Under the pieces are notes generated by a model. That model did no database searches. It worked only from the letters and a program-made list of their open reading frames with translations, and was not told the DNA's origin. A DNA stretch of 64,000 nt from Antedon mediterranea (lineage: Eukaryota; Echinodermata; Crinoidea; Comatulida; Antedonidae): the NCBI RefSeq assembly GCF_964355755.1, contig NC_092673.1:12531001-12595000 (forward strand), in the 5' to 3' direction. The translations under genes and the position numbers were made by a program. How positions within the stretch are numbered: the stretch's first letter is position 1; every line of letters starts with the position of its first letter. This document shows positions 22,667-32,533 of this stretch, one piece after another.

Positions 22667-24279
22667 TAAATGTGCTCTACTCAGAGATTTTAAATATTTT
22701 TGTTAGGCCTACATATCAGTTTATTAAAATTACAATTCCCTCATAATAAATCCATTTGTTTTTAATATTATCAGTTAAACATATAATATGAAAACATTTT
22801 AATAAAGATCAAAATGTTAAATCATGACTCTCCTGTCATTATTTGGAGTTCATTGTTGTCGTGTAATATCGAGTATTTTATGTATTGCGCAATAATAGCG
22901 GGACAAGTATATTTTTCTATCGGACAAGTGAATATTTCAAAGGTACTTGACCTGGGACAAGTGAAAAAAAATGAAATTCCCTCAGCCCTGTTATAACAAT
23001 ACATCGTAGGCTACGAACATTACATTGTAAGAGAGAACAATACATCGTAGGAGAGAACAATACATCGTAGGCTACCGAATACTGTGGAAACAGCGATAGT
23101 ATCAAAAATATTAAACTGTATGGAAATAAATGTATGATAGGTACGGTATAGTATGTGGTCTTGTATTATAGTGGCAATCACTTCATTTCAACATACAGTA
23201 CAACTAAAATTAGATGTCGAGAGATTTTGGAAACAGTACTGGAAAGAAAATAAATAAATATTTTCATAGTAAGATTTTGGAATATTAATATAAACTTTCA
23301 CACATGCGCCCTCGTTCATATTAATTTCTTTGCTGGCATCCACACGTGTTGGAAGAAAGAGACGAAGGCTGACGTGGTTTCTTAAATTTTGTTTTTGTAC
23401 TAATACTTTAATATAATTCATCATGAGAAGGGATGACATTCAACTAAACGCTAGAATTTATCGGGGATCTAGTACTTGAGCGCTAAATATTCTTTGGTAC
23501 GCGTATACGATTCATCGCCGACAAAATCGGTTGAAGTTGAACATGGTTGAACTTTGCCGATTTGACTGCGATGAATTGGGGAGCCTTCCAGATTGCATCG
23601 GCGACATCTGCGCGTGTAGCGATTTTAATGGAAACGCTGTAGCGATTTTAATGGAAACCAGGCTTAAAGGAATATTTTAAAAATATCTCCTGGTTTCCTG
23701 ATTAGACTGTTTTAGTGAAAAACAAACGACAAACAGGATAAAATCATTAAAACGTAAAGCAAAAGCGTTCACATTAAACAGTATGTGTTTTTTACTTGTT
23801 TAATTTAATATAAGTTAGACCACTTTGCATTGTTGATTAAACAATACAAGAACAGTAATAATATTAGTTGAACGTTCACCAAAATTACTGGGCTTGCACG
23901 TGGCAAAAAAACAAAGCCACAATAAAGAGTTACGCAATGACTGACAGAAGCCATTTTTGTCTTAAATAATTCACGCGCGTGTGTTTGTTATTTCGTATAG
24001 CGTTTTCCTGTAGTTCATGCATTATTTCTATATTTGTTTGTCTATGAAATAACGCTTCGATTCCGTTTTTATTTATATCCCAATAAAGACACTTTTAATT
24101 TGATTTGATTTCGTATAATAGATTAACGGTCGATTTTACATTTTTAAACAAAATCTATCTGCATGCGAAATATTTTTTGAATTCTTTTGTTGTACATAGC
24201 CTATAGTTTCAACCTGTTTTATGTTTTAGCAACACAATGTGGTACACACATAGGAATGAAATAACAAAAAAGTTCTTAT
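22667..24279. other. Intergenic, short repeats only
   Basis: Contains GGACAAGTG blocks (22900-22970), three copies of ACAATACATCGTAGG (about 22998, 23037 and 23057), a doubled GTAGCGATTTTAATGGAAAC (about 23617 and 23639) and an A/T-rich LINE-like tail near 24080 (CCCAATAAAGACACTTTTAA then TTTGATT repeats). I see no supported gene. Confidence 0.45.
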
Positions 24280-24780
24280 GACTCAAGAAGAGGTGTCAGG
24301 CGTGCTAAAAGAGGTGCATGGCAGATGAGGAAGGTGGGCCACATATAGGATTTCATCATGCACTTAAAAACATTAGCAGTAGATTCTACTGGTTGTCTAT
24401 TACAAAGGATGATAATGAATTAGTAAATATATATATATATATATATATATACTGTTGGATATTGTAATTTGAAGAGAAAAATTAAAACAGAATTGTAATA
24501 TGACATGCGCTTTTATTTATTAACATTATAGATCACTTCATGTCATTCATGCCAGAAGACCACTAAACTGACAACAGTTGTGCCAGAATTAAAACCTATA
24601 GTTGTAAGTACTATTGAAATTTATACAATTATACGGTTCTGTTTTTTCAATTAGAGAATTTTTCACAAAAAAACATATTCTGTTTAGTACTCTTTTTGAA
24701 TTATTGTCAATATCAATTACCAATATCTTATTCACTTATTGAAATGATAGGTTGAGGAAGCAATGAAGGGTTGGGGGATA

Positions 24781-25199
24781 GACCTGTTTGGGCCAATGCC
24801 TACAACCGAACATGGTAACAAATATGTTGTCACGTCGACAGACCTGTTTGGACCAATGCCTATAACCGAACATGGTAACAAATATGTTTTCACGTCGACA
24901 GACCTGTTTGGGCCAATGCCTACAACCGAACATGGTAACAAATATGTTGTCATGTCGACAGACCTGTTTGGGCCAATGCCGACAACCGAACATGGTAACA
25001 AATATGTTGTCACGTCGACAGACCTGTTTGGGCCAATGCCTACAACCGAACATGGTAAAAATATGTTGTCACGTCGACAGACCTGTTTGGGCCAATGCCT
25101 ACAACTGAACATGGTAACAAATATGTTGTCACGTCGACAGACCTGTTTGGGCCAATGCCTACAACTGAACATGGTAACAAATATGTTGTCACGTCGACA
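24781..25199 (+). repeat. 60-bp minisatellite of 7 units inside the integrase exon
   Basis: Seven units, each starting GACCTGTTTGGGCCAATGCC and each 60 bp except unit 5 (25021-25079), which lost one base. Each unit encodes DLFGPMPTTEHGNKYVVTST, the strand pair that carries the first catalytic Asp of the integrase. Units differ by one to four substitutions. The first four are in frame with the upstream exon; the deletion in unit 5 shifts the frame, and the last units are in frame with the downstream core. Confidence 0.97.
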
Positions 25200-26304
25200 A
25201 ACCTGTTTACGAAATGGACAGAAGCAGGGCCAGTTAAAGATAAATCAGCAAAATATGTATTTAAGGCCATTGAAAAATGGTACTACTGGCCTGGCGCTCC
25301 GGAAAGGATAATTACAGACCAGGGGAAAGAATTTAACAACAAGGTTCGTTTCATATGCCTTATTACCTGTTTATAAAGTAACGAAGTAAAAAATTAAAAT
25401 TCTGTAATTATCCAGTAACATTATTTTTTAAATATAGCATTTCATTATTTATAGTCTTCATTGTTAGCGAGAACAAATCTCGGTTAACAAAGGAGTACTA
25501 ATCAGTTTTAATTATTACAGTTGCTGAATGACCTGTTGTTCCAAAAATAGCAAGTTAAGAACTCAGTCACAGCAGCGTACCATCCACAAACAAATGGCCA
25601 GGACGAACGAAAGTTTAAAGCGGACGTTGACGAAGGCAAGTAACAATAATCATCATCCTCATCGCCCTTAATTTTCAGTTCTGTAATGACCAGCAATAGG
25701 ACTGGGATGATCATCTGGACAAAGCATTGTGGGCACTAAGGTGCAGTTTAATGAGTCGACAAAAATGTCCCCGTACTTGTTAATGTTCGGTCGCGAACTC
25801 TGTTTTTTTTTCCGAAATACGCAATGAGGATAGGCCTACTACTGATGTCATTGTAAATCTTTGTTCCAACCACCTAGAATGGCTGAGGAAACAAAAACCG
25901 GAGCTAAGCAAAATTGTAATTAACATTTTTTAAATTAATAATCAAATATTTTTAATGGTTTCACCATACTGTTAGATGAAAGTATGTATTTTTTTCTTTT
26001 TACAGGCAAACACAAACAACAAAGTTGCGAGAGAAAAAACAGAAGAAGCAATACCAGAAAAGGATGAGTAAAAAAATTTAAACAATTGAGTACACAAAAG
26101 GAATGAAAGTTTTGAAATTAAATAGCAAAAGAATTCACAGAAAAAGTCCTGCCTTACAACCAAAGTGGATTGGACCATTTACAATAGTGGAGATTCTAAC
26201 AAAACCTGCCCATTTAACAAAGAATGGGAAAAAAATAAATGCTCTTTAGCACATATCAGGCCTTATGTTAGAAGAGCGTTTGATACAGGTATTTAATATG
26301 TATA

Positions 26305-26840
26305 CGTCAATTTACTATATAACATTTATTGTGCAAAAATTGCAGTTAGTAAATGTCGCCAATGAAGACCAGGAAAGATTATTCATTTTATAACAGTGTA
26401 TACTTTTGTGTTGTGATGTTTTTTTTATCCTCACATTTGCAGATACAGGCGATATGACTACTATTAACGAAACCGTCTCTAATGTCTCAGAAGAGGAGGA
26501 TGTTTTTATAGGAGATGGTAGGAATATATATATATATATAATTTTCGTTAATATAGTCATTGATTTAAATTAAATTTACAGCGTATTATTAATACACACA
26601 AATCTACATACGTCAATTTAAAAACTTACTATTTATAACAATTATTGTGCAAAAATTGCAGTTAGTGAATGTCGCCAATGAAGAGTAAGTAAAGATTATT
26701 CATTTTATAACAGTGTATACTTTTTGTGTTGTGATGTTTTTTTTATCCTCAAATTTGCAGATACAAGCGATATGACTACTATTAATGAAACCGTCTCTAT
26801 GTCCCAGAAGAGGAGGATGTTTTTATACAGCCAGGAGCTG
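26305..26840 (+). repeat. Tandem duplication of an exon with its flanking intron
   Basis: A block of about 320 bp (ACGTCAATTTA..., TGTGCAAAAATTGCAGTTAGT, ...ATTCATTTTATAACAGTGTATAC, then the exon) is present at 26305-26517 and again at 26609-26840. The exon encodes an acidic stretch (DMTTINETVSNVSEEEDVF). The exon is flanked by phase-1 introns on both sides, so duplication keeps the frame. The second copy has lost one base within it, which shifts the frame. Confidence 0.85.
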
Positions 26841-27730
26841 GTAGGAATATGTAATACTTTTATAGTCATCTGTTTAAATTAACAGTACGGTAGGCCTACA
26901 CAGGGTGTTCTACTACCCACCAATCCACTACAATGTATATTTTTGCATACATTTTTTTATCCTCACATTTACAGATTCTGATGATAGGCCTAAAAAAAGA
27001 GAGATTGCCCAAATTTTAGTGAGCTTGCATGAAGGTAAGAAGGTAAAATATAAAAAAACGTAGACCTATTATAAATAATTGCTACACTGTTTTAATAATG
27101 TTGTAACAGTTAATATTAAGGTAGGCTCTTTTAATCTTAACTGAGCACACGCAGTATGATGTTTTATTGTTTTCTGCAAGTATCATTATTTCTCTCATAA
27201 ACATCGTCAATCCTCATTTGGTGGCGGGTGGGGAAGGGGGAGAGGATGGTTGTATAATATACTGTATATAGACTGACACGGTAACTTTTCAAAGCGTAAG
27301 ACAAACCTTTTCATTTTTGTTTTATTTTAAAGGTCTTAATACCATTTTACCACGTCCAATTGTCCACTTACTCCCAGAAAAATGGACAGAGGAAATGAAT
27401 GGTATGTATGTCTTGTCTGTATAGTTTCTAAACCTACCTTTTACTGGTAACTGTATTTATAACAAAAAATATAACCGTAACTTTAGAGAGGTAAATGAAT
27501 AATACTTGTTCTCTGTAAAAATGTGATTTACAAATGTATTCAATGGCCGTAAACATTTAAATTACCACCTTTACAAACATTATGTCTTTATCGCTATGCT
27601 TTCGCCTTTTTTCATAACAATGCATTTAGATTGATATAATGTTATGTACTTTAAAAAGAGAAATAATTTAGTTTAGGTAACCTTTGACTGCAAATTAATG
27701 CTCTTGTCTAATTATTAATAATTATTTAAG

Positions 27731-28420
27731 CATACGTCGCTGAATCTTTGACACTGTTAGATGCATTAAATGAGTCGATGGAAATGTCTCATAACCAAGA
27801 ACAGAGGTACAACTTGTTGCTTCAAAAATTACACAATGCCGAACTTCAGTTATGTGACCCTCCAACACCTGGAGATGGAAACTGCTTGTACCATACCCTT
27901 GCACATGAGTACAACACTGTGTTAAATTGGCATGGAATAACGCAAGCAGACATACGAAATGCAGTTGCCAATTTCCTCATAGAACATTATAGGGAAGAAT
28001 GGGAGGTGTGGAATTATGTTATTATAATATAACTAATATATTTATTAATTAAATATGTTCATTAAAAACAACATTAGCTTAATCACAAAACACTACAGCA
28101 CTAACACTAAAACAGTATCTAACATCAAATTCTGAATCCAATTCAATTTTGGTTTATTATATTTTGTGCTTTTACCCCTTTTAAATAGGAAAGAGCAGCA
28201 CATGACATTCATGATTTAAACATAAGCTGGGATTCATATTTAAAAGAGTGCAAACTCCTGGTGTATGGGGTGATCAGATTGCATTAACAGCTGCAGCCTG
28301 GATGCTTCAGACAAACATTGAAATAGTTTCAGCCAAAAATGTACCTACGCCGCTGTCAAAAAGGTCGGGCAAACAGAAAGTTCTAACAGCCAGAATGAAC
28401 ATTTTGCACTTTTTTTTTTC
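27731..28420 (+). pseudogene. OTU-type cysteine protease exons of the integrase gene
   Basis: Exon 27731-28005 carries the OTU start: PPTPGDGNCLYHTLAHEYN, in which DGNC is the catalytic Asp-Gly-Asn-Cys box, followed by the helix ITQADIRNAVANFLIEHY. Exon 28189 onward carries ISWDSYLK, then after a frameshift near 28240 TPGVWGDQIALTAAAWML, the W-G-D motif of the family, and TNIEIVSA. The final catalytic His region cannot be placed with certainty. OTU enzymes usually remove ubiquitin-like chains. The phase-1 intron upstream joins these exons to the integrase exons, so one protein is likely. Confidence 0.75.
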
Positions 28421-28599
28421 AGGAAGCACACGTAAACAAATGGGAGAACACAATTGAAGACAATAATGGCCAGTTAAGTTGGCTACAAGACGAAATGGAA
28501 TTAAACAAATGAAATATCACTACTTCAGTGGCATAAAATTCTCCTGTTCTACTATACACTAACCAATACGGTAATTCGCAAATGTATACGTATTTTTTT

Positions 28600-29795
28600 T
28601 AGGATGCACAACAACAAAATGGGAACACCATAATAACTAATAAAGACATTGATGAACAGGTAATGTCAGCTACAAAATATTAAAATCCAACTTATTTTCT
28701 AGGTTTAGCCTGCCTTTCAATCCAAGGCTACATTAATTACTAATTTCATTGTACACTTTTTATTATTATTGGGGAGAAAAATAATATATTTTGTGATAAA
28801 AATAAAACAATACTTAACTGAGTTTGTCTACTCCCCAGGATGACTACACTATAGTACCTTTGAATTAAGCTTTCCCGACCTCAAAAAGGTTATCTATATA
28901 GCTTGGCGTGCAAGGCCTTCGCTCCCGTTGGGAATCAGGCTTCTCCGTCAGGCTATTCCTCACGCACACACTACAGAAAATATAAAATATTTATTATGTT
29001 ATAAATCCATGCTGATGCACTGTACTTAAATTTTTTTTCAACGTAGATTGATGATATTTCGGCATACCTTTTGCAAGTGATGGCAGAGAATGTGCCTGAT
29101 GCAAAGGAAGTAAAACCATTACTCTAAAAAATGATACAAAATAAAAATCTACACGCATTATATTATAATGATTATAAATGAAACATAAGCTGGGTTAAAT
29201 GAATTACTCATTAGCAATTTACAAACTAATGTATACAGTATTTCTTTCTGAAGAAAACGGCACCAAAATTATTTCGGTAATCCAGAAAGATTTCTTCTGA
29301 ACGTAGAACGAGACCGATTGGGGTTTGGATCAACGTTCATAGATGATGAAGTAAGTGAACATAATATTTTCAGGAAAAGCAATTAAACAATTTAATGCAT
29401 TGTGATGTGATATGTCCCGACGTTTAAATAATTTTTATATTTCTCTGTTTTACATATAGGGTCTCTATCACTTAATGGTATAATTAAACAACAAAATGAC
29501 ATACAACACGTGGCAAGACCCAAGGTAGAAAAAATATGAGGCAAAAGCATGATAAGCAAGCAGCATTTTTTGTAAGAAATATTTCTTGTTCACTTTTTCT
29601 TTTATAGAAATACCAGCAATTATATGCGATGCGAAAGAAGGCATTATTTATCTTGTCCAAAAAAATGTGGATGCGGCCTGTAGAGCCACAGAATTCAGTC
29701 GCCGGGAATTCATCAGATCGCATAAGGCATGGAATCGTCAATTTCCTTTAAACTTACGAATGTTGAGTCTTCCGGTTGATCTGGTTTTTTTTTAA
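28600..29795 (+). pseudogene. Putative 3' exons of the integrase-OTU gene
   Basis: Short possible exons follow the OTU part: 28602-28659 (TTNKDIDEQ-like), 29047-29129 (IDDISAYLLQVMAENVPDA), 29258-29350 (RFLLNVERDRLGFGSTF) and 29609-29795 (IPAIICDAKEGIIYLVQKNV ... MLSLPVDL). Each follows a T-rich acceptor-like tract. I recognise no domain in them. A segment at 28840-28975 (GGCCTTCGCTCCCGTTGGGAATCAGGC) is unlike its AT-rich surroundings and may be a short dispersed repeat tail. Confidence 0.35.
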
Positions 29796-30149
29796 TTACA
29801 TTATTTTTTTGTAAATACTTTTTTCAACAAATTTTTGGTCAAAGGTAATAGCTATCATGTGACATTCATATCATAGTGTAGGCCACTATGTAATTTCGTG
29901 TCATTTTTTTGTTAAAAGCAAAATTCCAGCTGATTTAGTGTCTTTAGGATGTAAAGTAATGAAAAAAATATGTTGCCATTTTTTTAAAAAAGCTTAGGGG
30001 TGTCAAATCCAAGATGGCCGCCAATACGTAAAATATCCAATAAATGTACCATATTGGACAAAGTAACACCCATTATGAATAATATTTTAAGTTCATATGG
30101 GTTCTCTGCTATATAAGAATTATTATAAACCTATATTCATTAGTATTCT

Positions 30150-30440
30150 GACATTTTGAATTTCAAAATGGCCGCCATTTTTTAAAAATGGATTAAATTT
30201 CTTATTAAAACATGTGCAAGCTATGACGTTGATTGAAATCACATAAAATGATAGGCCTATGACAACAAAATTTGTGATTAACACAAAATGGCGGCCAATT
30301 TGAATTTTAAAATGGCCGCCATTTTTTTAAAATGGGTTAAATTTCTTATTAAAACTTGTATAAGTTAAATAAAATTAGATTGAAATATACAAAATGATAT
30401 GCTTATGACAACAACATGGTGATCAACACAAAATGTTGAC
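30150..30440. repeat. Tandem duplication of about 145 bp with AAAATGGCCGCCATTTT palindrome
   Basis: The block AAAATGGCCGCCATTTTTT, then TTAAATTTCTTATTAAAAC, then a TATGACAACAA stretch occurs at 30162 and at 30307. The core AAAATGGCCGCCATTTT is a near-perfect palindrome. Related AAGATGGC(C/G)GCC words recur at 30010, 33930, 42950 and 43290. Confidence 0.65.
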
Positions 30441-30479
30441 CATCAGGAGGTCTACTGTACTGACAGTACACTTCTTTAT

Positions 30480-31330
30480 ATTAAAATAAAACATCTCATA
30501 AACTTTTTCAGTTAAATGACAACTAACTCTGCCAAAGTCCTTCAATGAAATATTTCTAATCTTGAATGCGATAAAGTAAGTTGTTCTCTACTACTGTATC
30601 CATCAAACTTCCACAGACTGATCTGCGTTCCCAACAACCTTGTTCAGAAACAAATTGGCAAAATAACTGAAATACCTCATTTCACCGGCAAATAATCTCT
30701 ATAGGAGTCTTCTTTTACTTTGATAAGTTTGTCACCTGTATTCACCGTCATATATATTTTTTGCCAATATTCGTCTTTTTCTTAGGATCCCATATAGACA
30801 GTTTGCCTTCTACAAGACTTTTACCAATGCCTCAAACATTTTCTGTCCAATTTCATCATGCCATGGCCAACAAACACCTTTGTGCGAATTGCAGCATACC
30901 ACGCTCAAAGACCCTGATCAATTGATGTAAATCCAGCAAGTCCCACACATACATGTCCTCTCATATACATATATAGGGATATAGTTTAACCACATCATTT
31001 AGATTTCGTCGACTCTCTGTATGTATTCAAATTAATATCTTTATGATCAGCCTCTTTCAAACAAAATGATACTTAACTTAGAATCTCTTTTTCCGTCTGC
31101 ATTTGTAGAAGCAAGTTGTAGAGAGAAAGCAGAATTAGTGTGCTTTTGTCCATTTAAGATATTTGTGTCACTGGTTGTATATGTAATACAAGTTCAGTTT
31201 CAACAAAAGCACTTGCCTCAACACTATTTTCACAATCCACTCATCTCGGGCAAGAGTCATCACCAGGCATTCTTGTCTTTCCTTAGTACATGAGTTTTTA
31301 TACCACAACCATGTGCACTCATCAAACCAG
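30480..31330 (-). pseudogene. Possible decayed coding fragment
   Basis: On the minus strand a short stretch reads EGKLSIWDPKKKTNIGK (about 30812-30760), preceded by WHDEIGQKMFEALVK in a neighbouring frame and RVFERGMLQFAQRCLLAMA further upstream. A run of related residues appears in shifted frames, as in an old pseudogene. It reminds me of a repeated uncharacterised protein of marine invertebrates, but I cannot name it and chance is possible. Confidence 0.22.
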
Positions 31331-31666
31331 TGTATAATGCTATAGGGGGTACATATCTAATGAAATTGGTTGAGATTGTAGAAGATGAGAAGTAGGAATT
31401 CATTCATTTACAAGGTTATTTATAGGCAGAGCTGTATCTGTATTTCCTTCAAGCTTCTGCCAAAAGTTGACCGGTTGAAAACTTACCAACCATACTGGCC
31501 CTGAAGGTTCAGACATTGAATTACATAGCAATAACGCATTTATTATTTAACATATTTATACAGGATTTCACAATAAGGTATAAATGCACTTGTTTTATAT
31601 TGTGGTCCTGTCTCCTGTCAAGTTTCAGTTTCATGAAAAGAAATGAGATCTGTAATTTAGAATCTA

Positions 31667-32533
31667 CCGTATATTTCGGTGTATAAGTCGCACCTGTGTA
31701 TAAAACGCACCCCCAACTGAGAGTAAAATATCGGTATTTTCTATATCGTCGATGTATAAGACGCACCTTATATTTCATCAAAACAATGTTTTTTTTAATT
31801 GTAATCAATATTATTGTAATAATATATTTTGTTATATCTACAACGGCGTCCTTTATTTAGGTTTTTTCTTACCTAGGCTCGGCCGCGCCCAGCCTCAACA
31901 AGTTCTTTCTAACTTGTTTAAATTCATGAGTTTCGCCGCAACATCGAGTGCATGACCGTGTGTGTAACACGCACGTGTGAGGGCTAGCCTCGCTCGATCA
32001 TTTCGAGAGGGCGCACGTTTTCACGGACAATCGTATTCGATTAGTATCTATGTATCCGAGAAGTGTGTACGCTAGGTCCATGCTATAATCACCTGGAGAA
32101 TATACTAGTCGAATACCGTACATCATGTGCCACCAAAAGAAGGGCTTGCGCTTGGAGTACGGCGATCGTGCGTATAACTACTGTATAAATAAATACTATT
32201 CCAATCGTACGACGTAAACGTTTACAAATGGAATTTTATCGGAGCGCCATAATGAACAAATCTTTTCATCATATTTAGTATAACATCATGCTAAAATGAC
32301 TTGAAAACTAGGCCTAGGCAGAAGCAGGTTGCCGTTACGTTAGTTAGTTACTGTAGCTAGGCCTAGCCTACTCAGGCTGAGCTCAGGCCTAGCAAACGAG
32401 GTGACGATAGCCTAGTAGGCCTATGTACAATCTGTGTGGTGAGAGGCATTTATGTTCGGTGTATAAGACGCACCCTTAATTTAGAGGTCAAATTTGCGTG
32501 TCAAAAGTGCGACTTATACACCGAAATATACGG
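31667..32533. mobile_element. 867-bp TIR element, TA target
   Basis: Both ends carry a perfect 27-bp inverted repeat that starts CCGTATATTTCGGTGTATAA and continues GTCGCAC. TA stands directly outside both ends (31665-31666 and 32534-32535), as for Tc1/mariner-like elements. Sub-terminal repeats (GTATAAGACGCACC) occur inside each end. The interior has TAGGCCTA clusters and no transposase, so it is non-autonomous. Confidence 0.88.

Larger units (their letters stand above)
24280..29795 (+). pseudogene. Spliced integrase-OTU gene, Ginger-like transposase
   Basis: Exons on the plus strand: 24280-24424 (GPHIGFHHALKNISSRFYW, the HH half of the zinc finger, one frameshift upstream); 24532-24603 (SCHSCQKTTKL, the CC half); 24751-25343 (DLFGPMP first Asp, TDLFTKWTEAGPVKDKS, WPGAPERIITDQGKEF second Asp); 25521-25639 (TAAYHPQTNGQDER, catalytic Glu, after an in-frame TAG); 25700-25916 (MSPYLLMFGREL); 26006-26288 (PKWIGPFTIVEI, a GPY/F domain); 26443-26517 and 26761-26840 (duplicated exon); 26975-27034; 27333-27401; 27731-28005 and 28189-28420 (OTU protease); then weaker exons to 29795. 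Junction phases agree through most of the chain (0,0,0 then a run of phase 1). Ginger-type DNA transposons encode exactly this Gypsy-like integrase with GPY/F in a spliced gene. Stops and frameshifts show decay. I did not find the element's TIRs. Confidence 0.78.

Noticed and set aside
22814-23105. Short frames on both strands near the GGACAAGTG blocks
   Set aside because: They are about 60 residues, show no domain, and overlap a dispersed repeat also seen near 15100.
24732-25270. Open frames on the minus strand and other frames across the 60-bp repeats
   Set aside because: A repeat of 60 bp (a multiple of three) keeps every frame open. Only the plus-strand frame gives integrase residues that continue into the DDE core.
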